33,977 nt of DNA from Shewanella sp. (GCA_028223395.1 JAOIUG010000017.1:1-33977); one strand, 5' to 3'; shown: positions 17,537-26,900, counted from the first letter of the stretch. Numbers and translations: made by a program. The notes: generated from the letters alone by a model not told the origin.

Positions 17537-18436
17537 TTAACTTTGTTGCTTTCTAATCCCTTCTTTAGCGACCATTTCTAACCACTGCTGGGCTAAACGA
17601 GCATTAGAGCTGTTTCTGCGATATGCGCCAAATAGCGGCCGTTTCAGGCCTTCATTTCCGAGTTTTATGCTCACTAAGTTCAAGCCGTGACTTTCACTTA
17701 TAGACCAATTAGGTAATGCAGCAATACCATCTTTACAGGCTATCCGTTGGAGTAGCATCATCGTCAGATCGCATTTGATCACCGCTCCAGCTTTTACACC
17801 GGCAGGCTCCATAAAGTGGCGATAAATATCCAGTCGCTCTAACGCAACAGGGTAACTCAGGATGGGTAAGTTTTCCAACTGCTTAGGCGTGACAAATTCT
17901 TCTTGAGCCAGTGGGTGATCATTGGCGACAACTAAGCGAACCTCGAAATCAAACAGGTGTTGATAAGCGATAGCTTGTCCAGGGACCGGATCTGAAGTTA
18001 ACACGACATCGAGCTCACCTTGCTCTAACGCATTGAGTGAATCGAATAAATGACGGCTAGACAGGTCCAGATCAGCTTGAGGAAACTCATCTCTAAATTG
18101 TTCCATCACAGGCATTAGCCATCTAAAACAACTATGACACTCAATGCCAACGCCTAACTTATTACCGCCTTCTTCAAGACCTTGCTTTAAATCAAATTCA
18201 GTTTCAATCACCTTAGGAAGGATATCTTCAGCAAGGTTAAGCAGTCTAGAGCCTTCTTGTGTGAAAGACAGTGGCTTACTCTTTCGTACAAATATGGCTG
18301 AATTAATCCTTGTTTCAAGCTCCTTAATTTGATGAGAAAGTGCTGATTGTGTGACAAAGCGCTTTTTCGCAGCTCCTGCGAGACTGCCGCTTTCCTTTAG
18401 GGCAACTAATGTACGTAAATGTCTAAGCTCTATCAT
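17537..18436 (-). CDS. metR: LysR-type regulator of methionine biosynthesis
   Basis: A 299-residue LysR-family regulator from the ATG at 18436 (MIELRHLRTLVALKESGSLA), with TGAGGA upstream; an open frame extending to 18505 lacks such a site. The winged helix-turn-helix (1-60: SLAGAAKKRFVTQSALSHQI) and KSKPLSFTQEG closely match MetR. MetR activates metE and other methionine genes with homocysteine as co-inducer. The identification is supported by a tandem MetJ operator upstream, since metR is MetJ-repressed in enterobacteria. No metE lies next to it in this window. A MetR-like half-palindrome, TGAATTTTTCTCA (one mismatch from TGAA-N5-TTCA), occurs about 140 bases upstream of the start near 18571. 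Confidence 0.9.
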   Translation of the reverse strand: MIELRHLRTLVALKESGSLAGAAKKRFVTQSALSHQIKELETRINSAIFVRKSKPLSFTQEGSRLLNLAEDILPKVIETEFDLKQGLEEGGNKLGVGIECHSCFRWLMPVMEQFRDEFPQADLDLSSRHLFDSLNALEQGELDVVLTSDPVPGQAIAYQHLFDFEVRLVVANDHPLAQEEFVTPKQLENLPILSYPVALERLDIYRHFMEPAGVKAGAVIKCDLTMMLLQRIACKDGIAALPNWSISESHGLNLVSIKLGNEGLKRPLFGAYRRNSSNARLAQQWLEMVAKEGIRKQQS

Positions 18437-18508
18437 TTTGTCCTCACATGAAGTTTCTCGCGCTACTCTTGATTTCATTCCTATCGTCATGAAACAGATT
18501 AGCACAGC

Positions 18509-18532
18509 AAACGTCTAGACGTCCAGATGCCC
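18509..18532 (-). promoter_or_regulatory. Tandem MetJ operator upstream of metR
   Basis: Consecutive 8-mers AAACGTCT, AGACGTCC and AGATGCCC match the MetJ box AGACGTCT at 7, 7 and 5 of 8 positions, in phase without a gap. The site is about 73 bases upstream of the metR start, where repression by MetJ and S-adenosylmethionine would be expected. Confidence 0.7.
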
Positions 18533-18841
18533 GTTTTTTGTTGTGGATCATTATTCAGAAGGGCTGGTGTCTGAATTTTTCTCATCTTAACACTAAAGGG
18601 TATACAGTATGCAATTAAATAGTTCGGTTTTTTGCAACAAATACGTGTTCAAACTTATGCGTTTTCTTTGAGTTTAAGTCATCTGTCTTATCATTGGTTT
18701 GTATTTATTTTTCTGATTTTAAAGGGTTTTTAATTTTATTTTTGATTGGTTTTCTCATCGTGACAACCCTTGGTATTGATTGTACTGTTATATGATATAT
18801 TAAAAACAAATTATTAACCTAGATGCAACTTTAGATTTAAT

Positions 18842-18873
18842 CACTATCACTGAACATATATAGAGTGATAGTG
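18842..18873. repeat. 10-bp perfect inverted repeat, possible operator or hairpin
   Basis: CACTATCACT (18842-18851) and AGTGATAGTG (18864-18873) are perfectly complementary with 12 AT-rich bases between. There is no T run after it, so it is not a terminator. It lies in the long metR-sirB2 intergenic region. Confidence 0.55.
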
Positions 18874-18927
18874 GGGCGATGCATTTTAGCTGTCAATGTA
18901 AGTTAATTACTGTCCGGAGTCATACTT

Positions 18928-18990
18928 GCGCTGAGAGACTGACAGCGCCTTTATGTGAGGCTTGCCCTTAACCTTTTTTATTTGGCGCTG
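18928..18990 (+). promoter_or_regulatory. Two mutually exclusive hairpins, possible leader or RNA switch
   Basis: GCGCTG (18928-18933) can pair with CAGCGC (18943-18948) to form a short hairpin. The same segment CAGCGCC (18943-18949) can instead pair perfectly with GGCGCTG (18984-18990). The intervening loop contains a T-rich CCTTTTTT stretch. Competing pairings of this sort are typical of attenuators or riboswitches, but I recognise no known aptamer, and the likely sirB2 promoter lies downstream of it. Confidence 0.3.
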
Positions 18991-19078
18991 GTGACTCAGC
19001 TGATGGCTCTGAAGGCGCGATGTGACTTGTCTATTAGATTAAACTTTACGCATTCTAGCTAATCACGTTGCGTCGATA

Positions 19079-19108
19079 TTGGTTATGGATAAGGGGATCG
19101 GGTACACT
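19079..19108 (+). promoter_or_regulatory. Possible sigma70 promoter of sirB2-sirB1
   Basis: TTGGTT (19079-19084) and TACACT (19103-19108) are 18 bases apart, about 30 bases ahead of the sirB2 start. The match is moderate. Confidence 0.4.
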
Positions 19109-19139
19109 AGCGCCTCTTTCAGGCAAAAGACCCAAAATA

Positions 19140-19535
19140 ATGGAAACTTTTTACAGCTTATACCCAGTGTTTAAACATACTCATATGACGTTTGTAGCAT
19201 TAAGTGTGTTATTTTTTCTGGTGCGTTTTTCACTTCATTTAAAACAATCACCGATAATGGACACTAAGTTCGTTAAAATTGCACCGCACGTGATTGACAC
19301 TCTCTTGCTTTTATCGGGGTTAGTCCTGTGTTTCTGCATTAAGCAATACCCTTTTGTTGACGCTTGGATGACAGAGAAGTTAGGCGCAGTTGTCGCTTAC
19401 ATCGTACTGGCAACCATCGCATTAAAAGCCAACCGCAATAAGTTATTTAAAGTGTTTGCAGCATTGGGAGCTATCAGTTGGATAGCCTACGCGGCTAAGT
19501 TAGCAGTGCTAAAGCAAGCTGTAGTATTAGGTTGA
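19140..19535 (+). CDS. sirB2: SirB2 family membrane protein
   Basis: A 131-residue protein with four membrane helices (for example FVALSVLFFLVRFSLHL, VIDTLLLLSGLVLCF, VVAYIVLATIALKA and a last helix to about 125). It has SirB2 hallmarks: the start YPVFKHTHMTFVALSVLFFL, KIAPHVIDTLLLLSG and KLGAVVAYIVLATIAL. The function of SirB2 is not established; the gene commonly sits near prmC/sirB1/kdsA in gammaproteobacteria, as here. The ATG at 19140 matches family N-termini; an open TTG frame 24 codons longer would add unrelated residues. The next gene begins 7 bases after the stop, so the two are one operon. Confidence 0.88.
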   Translation: METFYSLYPVFKHTHMTFVALSVLFFLVRFSLHLKQSPIMDTKFVKIAPHVIDTLLLLSGLVLCFCIKQYPFVDAWMTEKLGAVVAYIVLATIALKANRNKLFKVFAALGAISWIAYAAKLAVLKQAVVLG

Positions 19536-19542
19536 TCATCAA

Positions 19543-20322
19543 TTGAAACTCAACGACTCCATTCAATTACCCGAGACCGCTTTTGATATTGCTCAGCATC
19601 TGGGTTTTTCTAAAGTTAAAAATGCACATTGGGCGTGGCTTGAGCTGGCAGGCTCTGTATTAAGCTTTTATGTGGTAGATAGGCATGAACGCTTAGCTGC
19701 GCTACTTAATTGGTTTTATCATGACTTAGGCTTTTGTGCTAGAGAGGATTACTACAGCGTTGCGGCAGCAGATCTAGGAAAATGTGTCACCTCTAAGCAA
19801 GGTAATAGCACAACATTGGCCACAGTATTGATGTTATTGGCGAAGCAATTAGATCTAAAGCTTGAACTATTACTTTTGCCGGGGCAAACAGTGTTACGTA
19901 GCCAAATCGATGATGATATTACTTTTATCGATTCACTCACGGGAAGAACACTGACCAAACATCAATTGCACATTTTGGTTCGTGGTGAGTTGGGTAATGC
20001 TGCGCCCTTAAAGCCCAGTTACTTAAAGCCTGCATCTGTTAAGCGTATCGTGTCACGTATGATCCACGAAATGAAAGCGGGCAGTATCGTTGCGCATCGA
20101 TTTGAGCCGGCGATGGAATGTTGTAACCTATTGATGCAGTGGCATCAGGAGGATCTTAACTTGAATCGAGAACGGGCATTCATCGCGCAGCAACTGGGGT
20201 GTATGAGCGTGGCGACGGCGGATTTGAAATACTTCATTGAAAACAGTCCGCATGATCCCGTTATCGAGTTGGTTAAGATGCAATTGAAAGAACTTAAAGA
20301 AAACGTCGAAACGTTTCATTAA
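19543..20322 (+). CDS. sirB1: SirB1 family protein (transglutaminase-like and TPR)
   Basis: A 259-residue cytoplasmic protein. The N-terminal SirB1-type, transglutaminase-like domain contains ALLNWFYHDLGFCAREDYYS (about 46-65), then SKQGNSTTLATVLMLLAKQL (about 85-104). The C-terminal half (KAGSIVAHRFEPAMECCNLL ... LNRERAFIAQQLGCMSVATA) looks like TPR helices. Family function is uncertain despite the old name linking it to invasion genes. The catalytic cysteine of transglutaminases is not evident (GNST at the expected place), so enzymatic activity is doubtful. The start is a TTG at 19543; a stop lies five codons upstream, so no other start is available. A terminator follows. Confidence 0.87.
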   Translation: MKLNDSIQLPETAFDIAQHLGFSKVKNAHWAWLELAGSVLSFYVVDRHERLAALLNWFYHDLGFCAREDYYSVAAADLGKCVTSKQGNSTTLATVLMLLAKQLDLKLELLLLPGQTVLRSQIDDDITFIDSLTGRTLTKHQLHILVRGELGNAAPLKPSYLKPASVKRIVSRMIHEMKAGSIVAHRFEPAMECCNLLMQWHQEDLNLNRERAFIAQQLGCMSVATADLKYFIENSPHDPVIELVKMQLKELKENVETFH

Positions 20323-20327
20323 GCATT

Positions 20328-20352
20328 AAAAGGAGCCTTATGGCTCTTTTTT
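20328..20352 (+). terminator. Intrinsic terminator after sirB1
   Basis: AAAAGGAGCC and GGCTCTTTTTT pair around a TTAT loop with one bulged G, and a T run follows 6 bases past the sirB1 stop. Confidence 0.8.
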
Positions 20353-20507
20353 AGTGATATAACAACGAGTATTAGAGCGTACCTATACGCCTTGTTGAAA
20401 CAACCAATTGAACAGTAAAATAATAATTAGGCTAACCACAACTATAAATTGAGATGAGGTTCATCGCGTTTATAAAGTGCAGCCACTATTAGGGAGATAG
20501 GCTAAAA

Positions 20508-21776
20508 ATGAGCAGTTCAGATCCGATAAATAACGCATTAGTCACCAATGATGCCACAGCATTAGGCATGTTAGCGGTGGTGCTGGGTTTTGTTTTTTAC
20601 ACCAGTAGTAGCAATCACCCATTTTGGAGAAAGTTTTATACTTTTATACCCGCATTGTTAATGTGCTATTTTTTACCTTCCTTATTAAATACTTTCAATA
20701 TTATCGACGGTGACGCTTCTAAATTGTATTTTGTTGCTTCACGTTATTTGTTACCTGCCTGTTTAGTTTTACTCATCTTGAGCGTTGATTTAAAAGCTAT
20801 TTTGTCGTTGGGGCCTAAAGCGCTCATTATGTTTTTAACGGGAACTATCGGGATTGTAATAGGCGGTCCAATCGCGTTGTTGATCATTTCCAGCATTCAT
20901 CCTGAGGTACTGGGTGTGACAGGCCCTGAGGCTGTGTGGCGTGGAATGACCACTTTAGCAGGAAGCTGGATTGGCGGTGGTGCTAACCAAGCGGCCATGA
21001 AAGAGATCTACGGCGCAGGCGGTGATATATTCTCTATTATGGTCACCGTTGATGTGATTGTGGCTAATATCTGGATGGCGATATTGCTCTTTATGGCGTC
21101 AAAAGCAAAGCAAATTGACGCTAAAACAGGCGCTGATACGACGGCACTAGAAGCATTGAAAGGTAAGGTTGAAAAGTACCATGCCGAAAATGCACGCATT
21201 CCAAGTCTGAACGATTTAATGATGATAGTGGCGATAGGGTTTGGTGTTACAGGCCTGGCTCATGTTATTGCAGACTTCTTAGGCCCATTTTTTGAAGCCA
21301 ACTACCCATGGACACGTGATTACAGTTTAACCTCTAAATTTTTCTGGTTAATTGTGACTGTAACCACAATCGGTTTAGCCATGTCATTTAGCCCTGTACG
21401 CCACATTGAAGCGGCAGGTGCATCAAAAGTTGCAACCGTTTTCTTGTATATCCTGGTCGCGACCATTGGTTTGCATATGGATGTTTCAAAACTGTTCCAG
21501 GCCGAAAACCTGTGGTATTTCGCCATTGGTATGATTTGGATGTTAGTACACGCAAGTTTTATGCTCATCGTGGCTAAGCTGATTAAAGCGCCGCTGTTTT
21601 ATATGGCGGTGGGCAGCCAAGCCAATGTGGGCGGCGCGGCATCAGCACCTGTTGTTGCAGCGGCTTTCCATCCCGCTCTCGCGCCTGTAGGCGTGCTTCT
21701 TGCTGTGTTGGGGTATGCAGTGGGGACTTACATGGCATGGATCTGTGGACAAATTTTACAAGTCGTGGCGAGCTAA
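20508..21776 (+). CDS. DUF819 family membrane protein
   Basis: A 422-residue membrane protein with about 11-12 hydrophobic segments, matching the DUF819 (YjcL-like) family. The family motif TLAGSWIGGGANQAAMKEIY lies at about 150-169, followed by MVTVDVIVANIWMAILLF, and the second repeat has GSQANVGGAASAPVVAAAFH (about 368-387). The two similar glycine/asparagine-rich motifs in the two halves suggest an inverted-repeat transporter fold. The substrate is unknown. A soluble loop with a charged helix (about 200-235) separates the halves. The start at 20508 is preceded by AGGGAG/AGG. kdsA follows after 65 bases and is probably co-transcribed. Confidence 0.85.
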   Translation: MSSSDPINNALVTNDATALGMLAVVLGFVFYTSSSNHPFWRKFYTFIPALLMCYFLPSLLNTFNIIDGDASKLYFVASRYLLPACLVLLILSVDLKAILSLGPKALIMFLTGTIGIVIGGPIALLIISSIHPEVLGVTGPEAVWRGMTTLAGSWIGGGANQAAMKEIYGAGGDIFSIMVTVDVIVANIWMAILLFMASKAKQIDAKTGADTTALEALKGKVEKYHAENARIPSLNDLMMIVAIGFGVTGLAHVIADFLGPFFEANYPWTRDYSLTSKFFWLIVTVTTIGLAMSFSPVRHIEAAGASKVATVFLYILVATIGLHMDVSKLFQAENLWYFAIGMIWMLVHASFMLIVAKLIKAPLFYMAVGSQANVGGAASAPVVAAAFHPALAPVGVLLAVLGYAVGTYMAWICGQILQVVAS

Positions 21777-21801
21777 TTTCCCATCAATTATGTTGAATAA
21801 C

Positions 21802-22690
<889 letters not shown>

Positions 22691-22725
22691 TCTATTCGTT
22701 TAGCGTTAAAATAAGTTGACAGATT

Positions 22726-22754
22726 AAAGCCTCGTTTTGTAACGAGGCTTTTTT
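22726..22754 (+). terminator. Intrinsic terminator of kdsA
   Basis: A perfect 11-bp stem (AAAGCCTCGTT / AACGAGGCTTT) with a TTGT loop and a run of six T lies 35 bases past the stop. Confidence 0.92.
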
Positions 22755-22921
22755 GTATGGACGCCTAATTGAATTTTAAAGTTAAGATTAAATCCGATAC
22801 TCAATTTAAGTTTGGGTTAAGCTTTAAATCGTATCTTGTTGTTTTTTAAATAATCCTTATCGCATTTATTGAGTCGGTTTTATTGGCTTTGAGGTTAAAT
22901 AGATAACAAAAAATAGGTGAG

Positions 22922-24484
22922 ATGATGACGAGTACAGCAACCCAGGCCGATAATGGTGCCAGTGGAATGTTAAGTAAGGCGCTCGATGGCATTGAGCGTG
23001 TCGGTAATAAATTACCTGATCCTGCGATGTTATTCCTAATATTGATGTTTGCTGTATGGGGCTTATCAGCTTTATTGTCGGGCGTTAGTTTTGATGCAAT
23101 AGATCCGCGTACCGATAGCCCGATAGTGGTGAATAACTTGCTCAGTGCAGAAGCGCTGACTCACTTTCTAACCTCGATGGTAACCACTTTTACCGCGTTT
23201 GCGCCTTTAGGTGTGGTGCTGGTTGCAATGCTAGGTGTTGGAGTTGCAGAACATTCAGGTTTCATCAATACAGCGCTCAAACAGATGTTGAAAGTGACTC
23301 CTGCAAAGTTGCTGACTCCTGCTGTGGTGTTGGTTGGTATCATCTCTCATACCGCAACGGATGCAGGTTACGTGGTGGTTATTCCACTTGCTGGCGTAAT
23401 CTTCTTTACCGTCGGGCGGCACCCTTTAGCCGGCATAGCCGCAGCTTTTGCTGGTGTGTCTGGTGGTTTTTGCGCTAACTTTATTCCGTCGGGGATCGAT
23501 CCGCTGTTACAAAGCTTTACTCAGTCAGCGGCGCAGATTGTGGATCCAAGCATTACGGTTAATCCGCTCAATAACTGGTTTTTTGCTGCTTCATCTTGTA
23601 TCCCCATTACGCTGCTTATTTGGTGGTTAACCGACAAAGTGTTGGAGCCTAGGCTTAATCGTACTCACAACGTTAACCGTGATGAAGTGGATCTGCCTGC
23701 GATGGATAAGGTGACACCGACAGAGATGAAAGCCTTTACAAGTGCATCGCTGGTGATGTTTATTGCCATTGTAGGGTTCTTCTCTTTGACCTTGCCTGAG
23801 AGCTCCACACTTAGAGATAGTCAAGGCTCACTTACTAGCTTTAGTGCACCGTTAATGCAATCGATTGTGCCGTTAATCTTTATCTTCTTCATGTTGCCCG
23901 GTTTAGTGTACGGCTATATTACCGGCAGTTTTAAGAACTCTAGCGATGTGGTTCAGGCGATGTCTAAGTCGATGAGTGGGATGTCGCACTACATAGTGAT
24001 GGCATTTTTCTGTGCCCAGTTTGTTGCTGCATTCTCGGCATCTAATTTAGGGGCATTAATCGCTGTTGAGGGCGCAAGCGGTCTTAAAGCGTTGAATTTA
24101 CCAGCCGAAGTCACTGTGGTTGGTATGATAATCTTGGTTGGTTTTGTTAATTTATTTGTAGGTTCATCATCGGCTAAATGGGCGTTGATAGGCCCTGTGC
24201 TAGTGCCAATGTTGATGCAGCTTAATATCAGCCCAGACTTGTCTCAAGCTGCATATAGGGTTGGAGATTCTAGCTCAAATATCATTACGCCATTGATGCC
24301 GTACTTTCCGTTAGTGGTGGTGTATTGCCAACGCTATGTGAAAGGCATTGGGATCGGTACACTTATCTCCATGATGCTGCCATTTAGTTTGGCGTTGATG
24401 GCAATTTGGAGTGCTTGGCTATTATTGTATTGGTCGATTGGCTTACCGCTAGGACTTGGTTCTAGTTACAGTTACGGTCTGTAG
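22922..24484 (+). CDS. AbgT family transporter
   Basis: A 520-residue inner-membrane protein of the AbgT family, which includes the p-aminobenzoyl-glutamate importer AbgT and the antimetabolite exporter MtrF. Family signatures include the start GIERVGNKLPDPAMLFLILM, GVGVAEHSGFINTALKQML, ISHTATDAGYVVVIPLAG, FCANFIPSGIDPLLQSFTQS and the second-repeat motif FVGSSSAKWALIGPVLVPML followed by GDSSSNIITPLMPYFPL. Whether it imports dipeptide-like folate breakdown products or exports sulfonamide-like compounds cannot be told. Two adjacent ATGs occur (22922 and 22925); AGGTGAG is better spaced for the second. It is a single gene with its own terminator. Confidence 0.94.
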   Translation: MMTSTATQADNGASGMLSKALDGIERVGNKLPDPAMLFLILMFAVWGLSALLSGVSFDAIDPRTDSPIVVNNLLSAEALTHFLTSMVTTFTAFAPLGVVLVAMLGVGVAEHSGFINTALKQMLKVTPAKLLTPAVVLVGIISHTATDAGYVVVIPLAGVIFFTVGRHPLAGIAAAFAGVSGGFCANFIPSGIDPLLQSFTQSAAQIVDPSITVNPLNNWFFAASSCIPITLLIWWLTDKVLEPRLNRTHNVNRDEVDLPAMDKVTPTEMKAFTSASLVMFIAIVGFFSLTLPESSTLRDSQGSLTSFSAPLMQSIVPLIFIFFMLPGLVYGYITGSFKNSSDVVQAMSKSMSGMSHYIVMAFFCAQFVAAFSASNLGALIAVEGASGLKALNLPAEVTVVGMIILVGFVNLFVGSSSAKWALIGPVLVPMLMQLNISPDLSQAAYRVGDSSSNIITPLMPYFPLVVVYCQRYVKGIGIGTLISMMLPFSLALMAIWSAWLLLYWSIGLPLGLGSSYSYGL

Positions 24485-24510
24485 ATACTATATGCAGTAG
24501 TAGAGAAAAG

Positions 24511-24538
24511 GCCAAGTTGATGAAACTTGGCTTTTTTT
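24511..24538 (+). terminator. Intrinsic terminator of the AbgT-family gene
   Basis: A perfect 8-bp stem (GCCAAGTT / AACTTGGC) with a GATGA loop is followed by seven T, 26 bases past the stop. Confidence 0.9.
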
Positions 24539-24564
24539 AGGCTTGAGATTGGCTTGGCGATCCT

Positions 24565-24835
24565 TAGGGGCTATTGCACTTTCGAGCTTAGTTTTTGTTC
24601 GAATTTAATTATTCTAGTACAAGGCTTGAGCGATGATACTTAGCTGGCTAAGTGAAAGCGCGTAACGCACTCTCGTCATAAAAGAATTGAAACGAACTCA
24701 AAGGGCCGCGTGTCTTGGCTATTTTGACTGTGTTGTAGACTCTTTGTGGACAATAACGAAACGCCATAGCCTCCGCCTTGTCAAAATAGCCAATAAATTG
24801 CGGCAAAAACAACCGTGAAAGATCAACTGCCCCTA
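24565..24835 (+). mobile_element. MITE-like element, copy 3
   Basis: A 271-bp element, the shortest copy, bounded by TA. The right end (GAAAGATCAACTGCCCC) is nearly intact; the left end (GGGGCTATTGCACTTTCG) has about three changes. The internal inverted repeat TTGGCTATTTTGAC / GTCAAAATAGCCAA is perfect. It lacks the two small duplications of copy 1. It lies just after the AbgT-gene terminator and ahead of the EamA gene, and could influence the promoter of the latter. Confidence 0.8.
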
Positions 24836-24961
24836 ATCATCAGTAACTAACTCTTAGAGTAAGGATTACAAATATTCACTATTGATACGAATGTAAGGCG
24901 TAGGATGTGATTGCATTGCATAATGCGCCATTAAACATTCATACTTGGTAAGCAATAGACA

Positions 24962-25837
24962 ATGGCTTGGATTTTATTTACTTTTCTTGCGGCAGCGATG
25001 CAGGCTTGGCGTAATGCCTTTCAAAGTCAGCTCAGTAAAGAGGTGAATACAGCGGGCGCGACGCTGGCACGTTTTTTGTGGGCGACGCCAATCGCGCTTA
25101 TCTATTTAGTGGGATTGTATACATGGCAGCCTGTGGGTTTGCCCTTCATTACGCCAACGTTCAGTTTTTATGTACTTGCTGCAGCCGCTATGCAAATTGC
25201 CGCGACGATGATGATGGTGAAGCTGTTTAAAATGCGCAATTTTGCCGTTGGGGCAGGGCTTGCCAAAAGTGAAGCCTTAATGGCCGCCATTGTTGGTGTG
25301 ATCTTCTTTGGTACCCAGCTCTCTTTGCTTGGTTGGTTGGGTGTATTGCTTGGTGGCGTCGCAGTTTTTATCATGAGTAGCGCTCAAAAACTAAAGCAGA
25401 TCTCATTGTCTTCCGTCATGTTGGGTCTTGCTTGTGGCGCTGCATTTGCGTTAACGTCTTTGTGGGTAAGACAGGCAAGCTTGAGTCTTGATTTGCCCTT
25501 TCCTCATCGCGCAGCTTGGGTACTGTTATTTGTTATTGCGATTCAGACTTTGGCATTAGTGTTATACGCTTATGCTGTAGATAGAAGTACCATTGATCAT
25601 TTACTCAAGCGGCCTAAGCTCACACTACTGACCAGCGTGACTAGCTGCTTAGGCTCTATCGGTTGGTTTAGTGCGATGTCTCTGCAAAGCGTGCCTTACG
25701 TGAAAACCCTTGGCCAGGTTGAGGTGTTTTTTACGCTGCTGATCGCAAGTTTTTACTTAAAAGAAAAAGTGCGCTTCAAAGACATGACAGCGCTATTGAT
25801 GATTGCCGCTGCTGCAATTTTGGTAATGTGGAGCTAA
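24962..25837 (+). CDS. EamA/DMT family transporter
   Basis: A 291-residue inner-membrane protein with about ten hydrophobic helices in two EamA-type halves (about 1-140 and 148-291). Examples are FTFLAAAMQAWRNAFQSQLS at the N-terminus, ALMAAIVGVIFFGTQLSLLG closing the first repeat and TLGQVEVFFTLLIASFYLKE in the second. These drug/metabolite transporters usually export small metabolites; the substrate is unknown. The ATG at 24962 has no strong ribosome binding site (GGTAAG). MITE copy 3 ends 126 bases upstream. The stop codon sits inside a 12-bp tandem duplication. Confidence 0.88.
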   Translation: MAWILFTFLAAAMQAWRNAFQSQLSKEVNTAGATLARFLWATPIALIYLVGLYTWQPVGLPFITPTFSFYVLAAAAMQIAATMMMVKLFKMRNFAVGAGLAKSEALMAAIVGVIFFGTQLSLLGWLGVLLGGVAVFIMSSAQKLKQISLSSVMLGLACGAAFALTSLWVRQASLSLDLPFPHRAAWVLLFVIAIQTLALVLYAYAVDRSTIDHLLKRPKLTLLTSVTSCLGSIGWFSAMSLQSVPYVKTLGQVEVFFTLLIASFYLKEKVRFKDMTALLMIAAAAILVMWS

Positions 25838-25850
25838 TTGTGGAGCTAAT
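25827..25850. repeat. 12-bp tandem duplication across the EamA stop codon
   Basis: TGTGGAGCTAAT occurs twice head to tail (25827-25838, 25839-25850). The first copy contains the TAA stop; the second is out of frame and non-coding. It looks like a recent slippage event. Confidence 0.85.
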
Positions 25851-25898
25851 GTAAGACTCAGTTTATGCTGCTGGATAGTTCAGTTAGCTCAACGCGGC

Positions 25899-26873
25899 TC
25901 AAGTAAGTGCTAAATATTGTTTCTCTAGATGAGTAATGCGCTGCACGAGTTGCTGGTTTACTTTTGCACTTATATTATGTTTTTTTGCCATTTTCACGAC
26001 AAACCCATTAATTGCAGTGATCTCTGTTTGTCGCTGATGCTGTAGATCTTGGTGCATAGACGAATAGTTATTCATTGTTAAATTAATAACTTGATAAACC
26101 CTTGCTAATAAAGCGCAGTGATCCAGCTCGATGCCCTCGGCAGCAGCGACGAGTACTAACTCGCGGACCGCGAGGGTTATGCACTGTTGGTATTGTGGCT
26201 GAGCAAGCTCTCCATTGCGGCAATCGTGCAGGGCTGTTAACGGGTTAATTGCAACATTTACAGCCAGTTTTTGCCATAACATTGGGAGTATATCTTCGCA
26301 CCACTGGCTGTTTGGAATACACCATAGCAACATCGTTTTGAGCGCCTCAGGCATCGCTTGGCCAGTAAAAAGGCCTAATTGTGTTAAGCCTGTGCCGGTT
26401 TGTTTTGTGTGCCAAGCAGATAACTTTAACGCCCCTTGAGAGGTGGTACCTAAGCTTAAACTTTGCCCTCGTAGGTGTTTAGCAACCTCTAGGTGAGGCC
26501 CTAACCCGTTATGCAGTAACACGATATGACATTGGGGGTTAAGGTATTCAATAATAGGAAGCAGCGCCATAGTGACTTGGTATGCTTTGACACAAACAAT
26601 GAGGCACTGCGTTTTGTTCAGTTGTGTTTGCCAATCATCACGACCGATAAAATCGACGTCGTAATGGCTTTCTTGTTGCGACAAAGCGGTAAATGATAAC
26701 AACTGCCGATGTGACTGCTTTGCACGACTCACAACATTAACCCGGCAGAGTTTAGCGTCATCTGTTTGTGATAATTGTTGGTAAATTAGCTGGCCAATCG
26801 CGCCTGCGCCAAGAATCGTGATAGGTATCTGATTCTCGCTTTTATGGCTGATTAAAGCGCTGGCATCTGTCAT
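25899..26873 (-). CDS. panE: Ketopantoate reductase family protein (PanE/ApbA)
   Basis: The 324-residue protein has the two-domain layout of 2-dehydropantoate 2-reductase, which uses NADPH to make pantoate for coenzyme A. The Rossmann motif ILGAGAIGQLIYQQL is at 20-34, the catalytic lysine motif CVKAYQV at about 95-101, and HNGLGPHLEVAKHL at about 120-133. The C-terminal domain has LWQKLAVNVAINPLTALHDC with the expected second lysine and asparagine. Length is slightly above the typical 300. No clear ribosome binding site precedes the ATG at 26873. The start lies 27 bases after the VanZ-like stop on the same strand, so they may be co-transcribed. It could be a paralog with another 2-keto acid substrate. 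Confidence 0.85.
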   Translation of the reverse strand: MTDASALISHKSENQIPITILGAGAIGQLIYQQLSQTDDAKLCRVNVVSRAKQSHRQLLSFTALSQQESHYDVDFIGRDDWQTQLNKTQCLIVCVKAYQVTMALLPIIEYLNPQCHIVLLHNGLGPHLEVAKHLRGQSLSLGTTSQGALKLSAWHTKQTGTGLTQLGLFTGQAMPEALKTMLLWCIPNSQWCEDILPMLWQKLAVNVAINPLTALHDCRNGELAQPQYQQCITLAVRELVLVAAAEGIELDHCALLARVYQVINLTMNNYSSMHQDLQHQRQTEITAINGFVVKMAKKHNISAKVNQQLVQRITHLEKQYLALT

Positions 26874-26900
26874 GAGTCGGGTTAGCCCTAAGCGACGTTA

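Noticed and set aside
18911..18975. CTGAGAG and CCCTTAACC suggesting a TPP riboswitch
   Set aside because: The GGGGTGC start and the GATCTGGATAATGCC-type half are missing; the genes around have no link to thiamine.
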